Source: Cyanophora paradoxa (Eukaryota > Glaucocystophyceae > Cyanophorales > Cyanophoraceae). Taken from it: a stretch of DNA of 64,000 nucleotides. Of the stretch, positions 11,611-24,800 are shown one piece after another. The notes below the pieces were generated by a model, which saw only the letters and a program-made list of their open reading frames with translations, ran no database searches and was not told the origin of the DNA. The position numbers were made by a program, and so were the translations under genes. Position 1 is the stretch's first letter. Each line of letters begins with the position of its first letter. Location: positions 1 through 64,000 of the forward strand of contig QPMI01000370.1 in assembly GCA_004431415.1 (NCBI GenBank), in the 5' to 3' direction.

Positions 11611-12858
11611 CCTTATAGCTAGGCCTCCGGCCCGGCGGATCCACAAGCTTTAAGCCTCGAATATATAATTAAGGGCCTTCAAACTCGCCGAGTCGCCTTC
11701 CCACTGGCACCCCGGGCCCACGGCCGGCCGGGCCGTCTTGATCGAAGTTTACTCAAGATCATGATCATCGGATCACGAGAGATCACGACGATCGCGAGGA
11801 GCGCGGAAACGCCGTGACGCAGCAACTAAATAAATAACAAGCACGAGACCTACTAGGCTAGCTATAGGAGGATCAAAGAGATCTAGAGGTCAAAGACACC
11901 TAAGCATCAAAACACAGCTGCAGACCTCAGACCCTGAGAGCTGTCGCATGAAAACATGTGCACGTACAGAGCAAAACAAATTCGCGAATTCGAACTGCCT
12001 ACAATCGCGACCGCCTCTTCCACAGACCGCTAATAGTATATTTAAAAGTCAAGCTTTATATCAATTGAAACAAAAAAATTCTAGCATAGATCGATGTTCT
12101 GCAAGTTGCAAATGTCAACGACGGCATCATGATCATGCCGTCATAATTAATAAATAATCAGGCTCGATGATAAGAAACAAACTTGAAGCTCAGGCATTGA
12201 GCAGGTGGGCTGGAAATCGAGTCGACGTCAAACTACTACCAAGTTATATAAAACAAACTCATTGAAAAGGCTAAGAATCCTAAGAACTTCGGAAAGAGAG
12301 GACTGCGCATGTACATGTACATGTACATGCGGATGGAAGCTTGAGCTGTCAGCGCAGATGGAAGCTTAAGCGGTCAGCGCTTCTCCCGATCAGCTTCGCT
12401 CTTCGCTCTCCATTGCGAGAACGTCGCCCGCGATTGGACTCCGCCCGCTGGAGCCGGAAACGGGAATTCGAAGCGCCTGTTCTATCGGAGGGTGGAACAG
12501 GGGGCCCGGGCTCTCACTGGCCCCGGGGAGGCTGAAGGAGCGCTCCGGGCGGCGCCGGCCCCCTTCGCGCCCCGCGTTCGAGGCGTCGGCGCCGGAGCCA
12601 GCTGCAGGCCTCGGACCAAACTGCAGCCAACGTAAGCTCAAGCACGTAGAGGGCGCGCCGATAGCCGCACCTCGAGAACGACGGAGCCGTCAGGTCGGAA
12701 GGGCCCCGAGCTCGAGGCGGGGGCTGCCGGCAGCGACGGCAGCGTCCGCCCTCCGCGCAAAAAGCTACCCGGGCCGCGGCTGGGCAGGAAGCCGCTCGGC
12801 TGAGAAGAGCCGAAGGCGCTTGGGGGCGGCCCGTCGAGCTTGGGCTGCGCTCGAGGGG

Positions 12859-15800
12859 TTACGCAAGAGAGAAGCCGATTTCACGGATTCCTTCGCGCAC
12901 CCTCGCGAGTACGTTTCCGATCCGAATCTCGAGATTGCCATCGCTCGATCCGGATCCGGACGCGGCTGGCGGCGGCGGCGCGACGGGAGCGAGGGAACCC
13001 AGCGCGGGACTGACGTTGTAAGTGAGGCCGGCTGAGGGCGCATTGACGGCCGCCACCGCCTGCTTCGAGCTCGGCTTCGCGTCGACGTCCCCGCCCGCCC
13101 CAGCGGTGCGGGCGAAAGCGGGCTTGCTGCCCGTCGACGGCAGAGCGGACGTCGACGCCAACGCCGGCGCCGGCTGCTGCGCGCGCTGGCCGGATCCGAA
13201 GCTCCGCGAGACGCCGTTGTCTGCAGGCGGCTGCGCGACGGCTGAGGATGACTGCTGCTTTTCCAGCGTCGCCCAGTCCGGATCCGGACCCACAGACGCC
13301 GACGCCAGGTCCTCCGCCGTAGACGCAGCCGGCGAAAGCGCGCCAGGGCCCGCCTCCGGGTGCGTCTTCTCCGAGCGCTGGCGACCGCCCCCTGGCCCGC
13401 CCCCGCCCTCGCGCCTCGCGCGCCACGACTGCCGATCGGGGGCCGTCAGCGCGCGGCGAGGCTGCGGGTCCCGGGGCCCATCGGCCACGCGGCGCACGCT
13501 GAGGAGCCTGGCGAGGGCGACGTAGACGGCGAAGGCCTCTGCGACGGCTCTGAAGGCCCCGAGGCCCAGGGCGTAGACCCCCGAGAGAAAGTCCAGCACG
13601 CTCTGCGCGCCCGCGCCCTTCGGCCGTCGGCGCCGGCCGCGAGCGCGAGGGCCGCCTGGACCCCCGTCGGAGAGCCGCGCACGCTTTTGGTCTTCTCGTC
13701 GACGAGGAGGTAGGAGGGGGCGACGTTCATGACGACGCGGAAGCCGACGGCGTTCTGCGCGGGCAGGTCGGGGCGGAAGTTCGCCGCGCCGATCTCCGCC
13801 TCCGCGTTGTCCTCGTTCGGCACGCTCGCCTGCGCGCGGTTGAATTAAACTCTCGGAGGGTGCGGGAGATCTAGAGGGGCTCGGGGCGCGCGAGGGGCCG
13901 GACCTTGTAGCGCGCGAGGGACTCGTCGCGGCTGAAGTGCACCGCGTTCAGACTCAGGGGCACGGTCACGGGGCGCTCCCCGCGGAAGAGGCGGCTCCGG
14001 GAGGTCGTCCCCGTCGCGCCCGTCACCGAGACGCCGCCGGGCAGCTGCGTCACCGCGTGCGCGGCGCGTCGGCTGCGTGAGAGGGTGGGCGGTGCAGATC
14101 TCTAGGGCTCGCCTGGATGCTGAACTGGGTGCCGACGGAGAAGGCGAGGGTGCGGGAGGCGGCGAGGCTCGAGGCGGGGGCGCCGCCCGCCGACGAGACG
14201 TTCCACGGGGGCCGCAGCACGACGTCGACCTGCGGGCTCTGCGTCTGCACGCTCGCCAGCCTGCGCGACGGGCTCTGCGTTTGCACGCGCAGCGCGCGAG
14301 AGCGGCGGGCCGCGCGGGCGCGCCTGCAGGCCTTGCAGGTCCAGGTGACGGAGCAGGTGTAGCCGTCGGCGGGCTGGCGCGAGGTCGCGGACCACGCGCC
14401 GGAGAAGCCGAGGGCCTCTACAAGCACGTCGCCGGGGCGGGCGCAGGGGCCCTTGTAGCCGCGGAAGGCGACCGAGACGGCGAGGTCACCCGCGATGGCC
14501 CCCGCCGAGGGGGAGACCCCGGGGTTCAGGCTTTGCGTCACGTAGTAGTTCGCTGGATCGGAGGGAATCAGGCGCCAGCTGCAGCACTCCAATCGATGGG
14601 AGCAGGAATATTAATATTCGTACCGATCACGAACTCGGCGATCATGAAGGCGACCGCGAGGGCGACGGCGGTCACCTGTGACGGCGCAAAATCGACTTCA
14701 GAAGGCCATATATAAAGACCGCAGATCTAGAAGCGAGCGGCGCACCCCGCAGAAGGTGAAGAAGACACCCGTGAGGCTCGGGGCTGAAGGGCCGTTTTCG
14801 GGCTTGTCAACGTCACGGTAGAGAATATGCAGCCTCGTAACCTTCAACAGAACTCGAATACCGAACGGGTACAGAAACGATGCGTTTAAACGGCCCAAAC
14901 GAACCTTCGCGAAACGAACGTCGCGGCCATCGCGGCTCGGGAGGTACAGATACGCAGCCAAGATAAGGCAGCCTGTAATACGTTCGACGTCGCACGCGAA
15001 TTCTTGAACCAGAACTGCGAAATGGACTTACACAAGAGCGCGCTGCCAATGCTGACGATGGCAATAAGCAGGAAGATCTGAAGCAGACGGTTTTGCTGCG
15101 CGCAGCCCATCAGCAACAGCTACTCTAAATAAGCGCTTCATTCGTCCAGAAAGGCACCGCGATGGATTCGTCCTGGATGACGGGCTCCGTGACGGTCGCA
15201 TTCAGCGTCCCGTACTGCACCGTGGAGCTCTCGCGTTCGGTGGCCTTGGCATTGGAGCCGCCGAAGATTCCGAGGTCGATCTCGCGCAGGCGCCGGCGCT
15301 GCCGCGATCGCGAGATGCCCTCGAAGGGACTGCGGCTGCGCGTCAACTCGAGAGCGCGCGAACGGAGAATTTAAAGTGCAGACTTCGAGTTCGGCTCCTG
15401 GCCGAAAAGGTCGCTTGTTGTCGACGTGAAGATCGCCGTCAGTTTGATCGGCTGCACCGTCGCAAGCGGGCAGAGCTCGTCTGCCAAGCACTGCGGGGCG
15501 AAGCTCGTCACGATCTAGACTAAGCGACATTGGAGATGCACAAGGCTCGAAGCGCGTGCCGGGAGGCAGGATGTGGAACCCGACGACGGTGCGTAGAAGC
15601 CGGTCTCGCAGGGCGTACACACGGTCTGGTTCGAGCGGTACGTGCCGGCCGGGCACGGCTCGCACACGGTTCGCAGCGGGTCAGCCTGCCGTCACAATCG
15701 CCAGATTCAAACAAATGCACTGGCGGCCGCGGCGATGCGCGCGCACCACGGAGCCCGGCGGGCAGGAGAAGCACGAGATAGAGGCGGTCCCGGGGGCGAT

Positions 15801-18800
15801 CGTGTTAACGTCGCAGGCCTCGCATGTTGTCGCACCCGCGCGGAGCAGCGTGCCTGCCGCACACGCCTCGCAGCCCGTGCCCCCCGCGTTGGCGACGTGC
15901 CCCATCGGGCAGAGCTCGCACGCCGCCGATGATGCCAATGGCGCGTAGGTCCGGCCCGTGCAGCGCTCGCACTTGGCTCCCGTGGCGTCCGGCGCCGTGC
16001 CACTCGCGCAGGCTGCAAATTGTCGTGTGAGTGGACGACGGCCTCGCAACGAACGGGGCTCGTGAAACGCGAACGAGTGCAGAGGGTGTTCTCGGCGTTG
16101 GAGACGTGGCCGGCCGCACAGGCCGCGCACGCCGAGGCGCCGAAGCTCTCGGCGTATCTCCCCTGCGCGTTTCGCGCTAAATGATCTCGTCGCGCGCACG
16201 CGCAGTGAGAAGTTCGATCCGCACCGAAGGGCATCTGGAGCAGGCGGGCATGCTGCCGTTGCGGAAGCTTCCCGGTGCGCACGGCAAGCAGCCGCGCTTG
16301 TCTGGCGCGGAAACCTGTTGCCGCGGATCAGCACTCTGAACTTGCGGTCCAAGAAGATCTAGAAGCGATTTGCACCGTTCCATCCAAGCAACGCTGCGAT
16401 TTGTGGAAAACAGATGATCATGAGCCCACGCCGAGTCGAAATCGCGAATGAAAAATTAAAGAAAGAACCGTGCAGGATCCCGCGGTCCCTTTCGCACTCG
16501 CGAAAGAGTTCGACTCGCACGCGATGCACGCCAGCGTTCCGTTGGGCATGAAAGGTGCCCTCCGCACACCTGCCGAACGTTTTTCGCACGCCAGTTCTGA
16601 GCGGTTGCAGTTAAGCACGGGAGGTTAGACGTACGGGACGCATGACTTGGCGTTCAGAGCCGGCAGGGCTGCCCGACAGGCATCAGCTCATGATCGGTTA
16701 CTCAAACGGCTTGAATGAACTTGAATTTCGCTCACATCCGGCAGGGCAGGCTTCGCAAGAGCCGAAGAGACCGCCCGGGCTGTAGAACCCGGCCGGGCAC
16801 TGCGAGAAGAGAAGTTACCGAATCGCAAAAACTGGAAGGGGTCTTTCGCGGCGTGAAAGCAGCACACCAGGATGCAGAAGGAGACGCCGTCAGGCATGTA
16901 AGTGCCCGCGGGGCACGGGGCGCAGCTCTGGCGGCGCTCGTCCTGCGTGGTGCCGGGCGGGCAGCGCGTGCAGTTCTGGAAAGCCCCCGAGCCCGACGAG
17001 ACCGTGCCGGACGGGCAGTCCTGGCAGGCCGCGCCTGCCGACGGCTGGTACGTTCTGCGGCGATTGCGAGGCGGTGTCAGCGAGCCGCGATGTGAGGGTG
17101 ACCGGCTTAACGAACCCGGGGCTGCAGGGGAGACAAAGGGTGCGGTCCGAGCTCGAGACGTAGCCGTTCGGGCAGTCCTCGCACTTGCCGAACGCGCGGC
17201 TAGAGGAGCGCGTCCCGGGAGGACACGCCTGGCACGGCGCGCCGCTCGACGCTTGGAATGTGCCCGGCTCGCATGGGTCGCAAGTGCGCCGGTCCGGCGA
17301 AACGACCGTGCCACGCTCGCAGACAGTGCAGTTCCCGTACGTGGCCGTCCGCGACGTGACCGAGCCGGCCGGGCAGTCCTGGCACGGCGCCCCGGGCCCC
17401 GACTGGTACGTCCCGACGGGGCACTCCAGGCACCGCTGCCGGTCCTCGCTCGGCACCGTCCCTGCGCGAGAACGCGTCGCCGTGCAGTCAGCGCGAGGCT
17501 CATGATCAGCAGATGATCACAAGCAGCCAAACTTGCCGTCGGGGCACTTGAGGCACGAGCCGGCGCGCCCCGTCTCCGGCGAGTACGTTCCCGAGGGGCA
17601 CTGCGCCCCGCCCCGTGAGCCCGCGATGCGAGAACGAAAACGATCGCCGCCGCCCGCGCGCACCGGCGCGCAGAAGGTGGAGCCCGTCGGCATGTAGGTC
17701 CCCACGGGGCACGCCTCGCACCGGTCCTTCGCCTCCGTCGGCACCGTCCCCGCCGCGCACCGCGTGCAGTTCGTCGCCCGCAGCCCCGACGCGATCGAGC
17801 CCAGCGGGCAGTCCTGGCACGGCGCCCCGCGCGACGGCTGGTACGTCCTGCGCCCCGCGTCGGCTCCCCCGCCGCCCGAAGCGACGCCAACGCTCGCAGC
17901 GCACCCCGCGGTGCAGGGGAAGCAAAGCGTGCGGGCCGCGTTCGCCACCTCCCCGGCTGCGCACTCGTCGCAGCTCCCGAAGGTCCGAACGTTGGGCGCC
18001 ACCGTCCCCGGCGCGCACGCCTGGCACGGCGCCCCGGCCGACACCTGGAATGCGCCCGCCGGGCAGTCGTCGCAGTCGTCGCGGTTCACGTTCGGCACCG
18101 AGCCTGCCGCGCGCGACCCCCGTCGGCCCCGTCAGGCGCGAAGAGCATTCGAAGCTTTAAGCCGCCGAGCCTCAGGACGGACCGAGCGGGCAGACGGCGC
18201 AGGAGCCGTTCGTCGCCGCGTTCTTTGCGAACGTGCCCGACGGACACTGCGCGAAAGGAGCCGAGCTTCAGCGCGCGCGCCTCCAGAGGCAGCCCGCTCG
18301 CGGTTTCGCGCACCGGGGAGCAGAAGGGCGCGTCGTCCGGCTTGTATGTCCCGCTCGGGCAGGCCGTGCAGGCGACGCGGTCCGCCGTCGAGACCCAGCC
18401 GCGCTCGCACGCATCGCACGCCCCAAACGTGCCCGTCTGCGCCGCCTTCGTCCCCAGCGGGCACGCCTCGCACACCGCCCCCTCCGAGGGCTGGTAGCTC
18501 CTGCGCGCCGATCCGTCAGTCACGCGAAAGCGTCGATCGGTTAGGAAGGGAAACGAGCCCGAGGGCGCAGGGCGAGCAGCGCTGGCGGTCCGCTGAGGCG
18601 ACCTCGCCGCGCTGGCACCGCGTGCAGTTCCCGTACGTGGCCGTCCGCGACGTGACCGAGCCGGCCGGGCAGTCCTGGCACGGCGCCCCGGGCCCCGACT
18701 GGTACGTCCCGACGGGGCACTCCAGGCACCGCTGCCGGTCCTCGCTCGGCACCGTCCCTGCGCGAGAACGCGTCGCCGTGCAGTCAGCGCGAGGCTCATG

Positions 18801-21800
18801 ATCAGCAGATGATCACAAGCAGCCAAACTTGCCGTCGGGGCACTTGAGGCACGAGCCGGCGCGCCCCGTCTCCGGCGAGTACGTTCCCGAGGGGCACTGC
18901 GCCCCGCCCCGTGAGCCCGCGATGCGAGAACGAAAACGATCGCCGCCGCCCGCGCGCACCGGCGCGCAGAAGGTGGAGCCCGTCGGCATGTAGGTCCCCA
19001 CGGGGCACGCCTCGCACCGGTCCTTCGCCTCCGTCGGCACCGTCCCCGCCGCGCACCGCGTGCAGTTCGTCGCCCGCAGCCCCGACGCGATCGAGCCCAG
19101 CGGGCAGTCCTGGCACGGCGCCCCGCGCGACGGCTGGTACGTCCTGCGCCCCGCGTCGGCTCCCCCGCCGCCCGAAGCGACGCCAACGCTCGCAGCGCAC
19201 CCCGCGGTGCAGGGGAAGCAAAGCGTGCGGGCCGCGTTCGCCACCTCCCCGGCTGCGCACTCGTCGCAGCTCCCGAAGGTCCGAACGTTGGGCGCCACCG
19301 TCCCCGGCGCGCACGCCTGGCACGGCGCCCCGGCCGACACCTGGAATGCGCCCGCCGGGCAGTCGTCGCAGTCGTCGCGGTTCACGTTCGGCACCGAGCC
19401 TGCCGCGCGCGAACCCCGTCGGCCCCGTCAGGCGCGAAGAGCATTCGAAGCTTTAAGCCGCCGAGCCTCAGGACGGACCGAGCGGGCAGACGGCGCAGGA
19501 GCCGTTCGTCGCCGCGTTCTTTGCGAACGTGCCCGACGGACACTGCGCGAAAGGAGCCGAGCTTCAGCGCGCGCGCCTCCAGAGGCAGCCCGCTCGCGGT
19601 TTCGCGCACCGGGGAGCAGAAGGGCGCGTCGTCCGGCTTGTATGTCCCGCTCGGGCAGGCCGTGCAGGCGACGCGGTCCGCCGTCGAGACCCAGCCGCGC
19701 TCGCACGCATCGCACGCCCCAAACGTGCCCGTCTGCGCCGCCTTCGTCCCCAGCGGGCACGCCTCGCACACCGCCCCCTCCGAGGGCTGGTAGCTCCTGC
19801 ACGCCGAGCCGTCAGTCACGCGAAAGCGTCGATCGGTTAGGAAGGGAAACGAGCCCGAGGGCGCAGGGCGAGCAGCGCTGGCGGTCCGCTGAGGCGACCT
19901 CGCCGCGCTGGCACCGCGTGCAGTTCCCGTACGTGGCCGTCCGCGACGTGACCGAGCCGGCCGGGCAGTCCTGGCACGGCGCCCCGGGCCCCGACTGGTA
20001 CGTCCCGACGGGGCACTCCAGGCACCGCTGCCGGTCCTCGCTCGGCACCGTCCCTGCGCGAGAACGCGTCGCCGTGCAGTCAGCGCGAGGCTCATGATCA
20101 GCAGATGATCACAAGCAGCCAAACTTGCCGTCGGGGCACTTGAGGCACGAGCCGGCGCGCCCCGTCTCCGGCGAGTACGTTCCCGAGGGGCACTGCGCCC
20201 CGCCCCGTGAGCCCGCGATGCGAGAACGAAAACGATCGCCGCCGCCCGCGCGCACCGGCGCGCAGAAGGTGGAGCCCGTCGGCATGTAGGTCCCCACGGG
20301 GCACGCCTCGCACCGGTCCTTCGCCTCCGTCGGCACCGTCCCCGCCGCGCACCGCGTGCAGTTCGTCGCCCGCAGCCCCGACGCGATCGAGCCCAGCGGG
20401 CAGTCCTGGCACGGCGCCCCGCGCGACGGCTGGTACGTCCTGCGCCCCGCGTCGGCTCCCCCGCCGCCCGAAGCGACGCCAACGCTCGCAGCGCACCCCG
20501 CGGTGCAGGGGAAGCAAAGCGTGCGGGCCGCGTTCGCCACCTCCCGGCTGCGCACTCGTCGCAGCTCCCGAAGGTCCGAACGTTGGGCGCCACCGTCCCC
20601 GGCGCGCACGCCTGGCACGGCGCCCCGGCCGACACCTGGAATGCGCCCGCCGGGCAGTCGTCGCAGTCGTCGCGGTTCACGTTCGGCACCGAGCCTGCCG
20701 CGCGCGACCCCCGTCGGCCCCGTCAGGCGCGAAGAGCATTCGAAGCTTTAAGCCGCCGAGCCTCAGGACGGACCGAGCGGGCAGACGGCGCAGGAGCCGT
20801 TCGTCGCCGCGTTCTTTGCGAACGTGCCCGACGGACACTGCGCGAAAGGAGCCGAGCTTCAGCGCGCGCGCCTCCAGAGGCAGCCCGCTCGCGGTTTCGC
20901 GCACCGGGGAGCAGAAGGGCGCGTCGTCCGGCTTGTATGTCCCGCTCGGGCAGGCCGTGCAGGCGACGCGGTCCGCCGTCGAGACCCAGCCGCGCTCGCA
21001 CGCCTCGCACGCCCCAAACGTGCCCGTCTGCGCCGTCTTCGTCCCCAGCGGGCACGCCTCGCACGCCGCCCCCTCGGACGGCTGGTAGCTCCTGCGCGAC
21101 AGAAAAAGCGTCATGCATCATGCATATAATCAGACATATGGTTAGACATGGAATGTTAATCGAAGCGCACCCAGCCGAGCACGCTACGCACGAACGCCGA
21201 TCGTCGGACGAAACGGTGCCCCGCACGCAGCGCGTGCAGTTGCGGAAGGTGCCTGCCAGTGGAGCGACCGACCCCACGGGGCACGGCTCGCAGGAAGCGT
21301 CCTCCCTTGGCTGGTATGTGCTTCGAGGGAAGCTTAATATTTGGATGAGATCTAGAGCAGCAGACCACACGACTTACCCGGGGTCGCAAATGCGGCAGAG
21401 AGACCGCTCCGGTACCGCCTCAGATCCATTAGTACACTTCTCGCACCTGCGTTGCACGTCATCAACGTAAATACGCGATGGAAAGGCGCCTAAAGCTGCC
21501 TTTTCCATTGCAGACCTTCCAAACGTCCCCTCCTGCGAAGCTTTGGTGCCTGCAGGGCATTCCTGGCAAGCCGCCCCCTCGAACGCCTGGTAGGTCCCGA
21601 TGGGGCACTTCTCGCATCCGGTCCGGCTCTCCAGCGACACGGTTCCTGTTCGGAGGAGCTTTAATGTTTTCCAGAGAGGGATATCGATAACTGAAGAGGA
21701 TAACGTAACGCGCCTTGAGGGCACGGCGCGCAGCTTCGACTCCCCGGAAGGGCGGAGTAGGTCCCGTACGGGCACTGTTCGAGGCAGACGCGTCAATTGC

Positions 21801-24800
21801 GACGGTTTCAAATTACTCTGATGCTTTCAACTCGCCTGAGCACAGGTGAAACCGCCTTCGGGCCGATAGGAGCCCGCGGGACAGGACTCGCAGCCGAGGC
21901 GGTCCGGGGTTGAGACGGCGCCGTCAGGGCAGACAGAGCACTGGCCGAAAGTGCCGTTCGTGTCCGCAAATGTTCCGAGGGGGCAGTCTTGGCAGGGAAG
22001 GCCGAGCCCCGGCTGGAACGTGCCTTTCGCGCACTGCGGGCAAGTGATCACGTGCGGTGCTGGGCACAACGCTTGCGCGGCGCGAATATTAATGCCGCAC
22101 CGAAGTGCAGGAGCCGGCATCGGGCGACGGCACGCTCCCGGCAGGGCAGGCTGTGCAGTTCGAGACGGATCCTGCAACGATGCGAAGCCATTCATATCGA
22201 GCTCTGCACTTAAAAGGGGTGCAGAAGGACGGACCTTCCAGGGCGGCCTCGTACGGCGGGCACCTGCGCATGCAGGCAACCGAACGTCTCAGAGATCGAT
22301 CGCTTGCAGTTATCAATATTTTTTTATGGAGCGGACTTCAAGCAGAACGCGGCGCCCGCTTGTGGAAGGTAATGGCCCGCTGCGAACGACCATTTCAGAA
22401 CAATTGCGACGCAGATCTAGAGACCTTGACGGCGTATACGTGAATTAAAGCAACTCGCCCTTGCAGAGCAGGCATTTGGAGGTCCACGCCTGCGACGGCG
22501 TGTAGCTGTTCGCTGGGCACCGCTGGCATCCGCCCCCTTCCTCCTCGCCGAACGAGTTCTGCGGGCACTCCGTGCAGCTCGCGCTCCCGTTCGCCGCGAA
22601 GGTGCCCTTCGGACACTGAAGGAAAACGGGCGGGTTATATATAGCGCAGACTAATATTGATGGGGATATTGAGGATGGGCACCGGCGTGCAGTCCGTGCT
22701 TCCTGGTGGGGCGAAGGAATTCTCGCGGCAGACGCCGGCCTCGGAGAGGATGAGCAGGCCGGTGGTGTTCGAGAAGTAGCCGCCGGGCAGCGGCGAGCAG
22801 TCCCCGGCGGCGAGGTCGAACACAGTGCCGGCGGAGCAGTTCGTCCTCACCGCGAACACCTCCGCACTGGAAGAAGCGTGAACGGTGAGAAAACAATCGG
22901 CCGCGGACTCTACGGATTGATGCACCTGCGGTGCGTGTAGAAGAAGAGCCGCTTGTCTCGTGTGCTGGTCGAGTTTCCGGCCGTCTCCGGGGCGAGCACC
23001 CCCCTGCAGTGCTCTTGAGCGATGTTCGCTTGACGGCTGCGGGCAGAGATGCAATTGCAAGCCCCACCTGACGCCGGGGACGAAGCTATGCAGCACCACG
23101 ACCGGGCCCATGACGGGCTTGTCCGCGTTGTAGACCTGCGTACGCGTGTCGACGCTCACTGCGGGCTGGCGCAGGCAGCCAAAGCGGCGGCACGAACCTT
23201 CACAAGCTCCGACGAGTTTGCGTACAGGCCGGAGTAATCGATCTGAGAAACTCATGATCATGATCACTGAGAAACGGAAGGGACCCGGATCGGATTCGCT
23301 CGCCTTCTTGCCGGTGACGTCGGCGTCGATCTTGTCTGAGGCGAGGCCCGAGCCTGTCGACGCCGACATCGCCTCCCGCGCCACGTACAGCGCGCCGTCC
23401 TGCGCATGCACGAGGCGCGAGGTCAAACGGAGCGCCCAATGGAAAATTCGACAGCGCACTTGGAATGCTACGGCGCCGACGCTGTACCAGAGCTTGCGGG
23501 AAGGGGACCAGGCGTCGGACTGCGTCAGCGCGATGCTGGCGTCTGGAGAGCCGCCGAGCGACGATTGCCCGGCAGCCGACGAGCTTTTCCTGCTCTCGGC
23601 ATCAGTACAAAATAGAATGTTGATCTCAGGGCACGTAGATTGCAGACTTCAGGCGAATTACGGTGTCGCCGACGACGTAAAAGCCGTAATGGGTGTCGGC
23701 GGCCTCGCAGTGCTTGCCCTCCAGCGCGCCGTAGCCCGCCGACGCGTACCGCGGCATCGCGTTCTGCACGATGAAGCCGTCGTCGACATGCACCGAGGCG
23801 TTGAACAGCGGCCGAGCGTCCACGAGCGTGGCGCCGCTCTGCGACACTGACCACGACATCCTGACGACGAGGTGGAAGACCGAGCCCGGCAGCGGCAGGT
23901 CGCTGCGCTCCGCCGCGCTCGACAGCGAGGCCCTTTCGGCCGACGACGTGATGCCGAGCTGCGCGAACGTCGGGAAGAGCGGGACGCGGACGATGCCGTG
24001 AAGCAGCTGCGGTGCGGCGCTGTCGGTCGGGTCGGTGGGCAGGTCCGTCACCAGAGCCTGCACGGTCGGCACGGGCGCGTAGGAGACAGTTTACGACTTG
24101 AAGAGCGTGTGCGGGAACATGGGGAAAGGGTTCGTCGTGTGGCCGGTCGGCAGAAGCGGGGCGAAGGCGAGCGGGGAGCCGGACGGGGCCTCCAGCTCGC
24201 CGCCCGGGACGCGGGGCTCGAAGACGTCCAGCGGCAGCCGCTGTGAGCCGGTGCCGGGGCAGTACCGCAGAGTGTACGTCGGCATGTACCTGCGCGCGAG
24301 CAAAACAATATATTAATATTAGACGGATATCGATGATTATATCATGTATAAAATATTGCGGCTGAGCATGATTCTATGCACCAGTTGTCGCGCTCGGAGG
24401 GGGCGGTGTCCGCGGAGGCCACGACTGCGCTGGCGAGCGAGCGGGGCTTCGACCTCGAATTCTGCGGCAGCTCCAGCAGCGCGCGGCTGCGCCGAGCGGC
24501 CGTAGAGTCGTCTCCGCAAGGAAAGAACTCGCGTTTCATAGAGCCCGTGTTCGATGCAGAGCAGGTGATATCGCTATATATGATTTGAGGGCTGCCGGAG
24601 ACCGTATATCCTTCCGGAGGCCGAGGAAATGACGTGCTCTGCTCCATATAAACGCACATGGTCCGCTGAAGAGCGTCTCCGGATCCCGCATTGTCCCGTA
24701 GGGGCAGTTTTGCGCACGTCGCAGAGGTGATTTTGCACGGCTTGTTAAGATCGTCGAACCAGTTGGAGCTGTCCGCCGTACATCCACCCGTCGAACACTT

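Larger units (their letters stand above)
10659..12858. other. Gene-free 2.2-kb interval with palindromes and short repeats
   Basis: Lies upstream of the TmcB-like start and downstream of the giant cysteine-rich gene's stop (both minus strand). It should therefore contain the promoter of the former and the 3' end of the latter. It is more AT-rich than the genes from about 11330 onward. It holds a 30-bp direct repeat, a GATC palindrome cluster and a CATGTA tandem near 12308-12330. The only ORFs are short and Arg/Pro-rich or have no family resemblance; I call none. Confidence 0.6.

Noticed and set aside
12390-12641. Minus-strand 83-codon ORF with Ser/Arg-rich sequence
   Set aside because: No family resemblance, no conserved neighbours and no splice links; not supported as a gene.
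17502-20130. Regularly spaced repeats considered as a CRISPR-like array
   Set aside because: The repeats are 1,296-bp coding units with introns in a eukaryotic gene; no short repeat-spacer pattern exists anywhere in the window.
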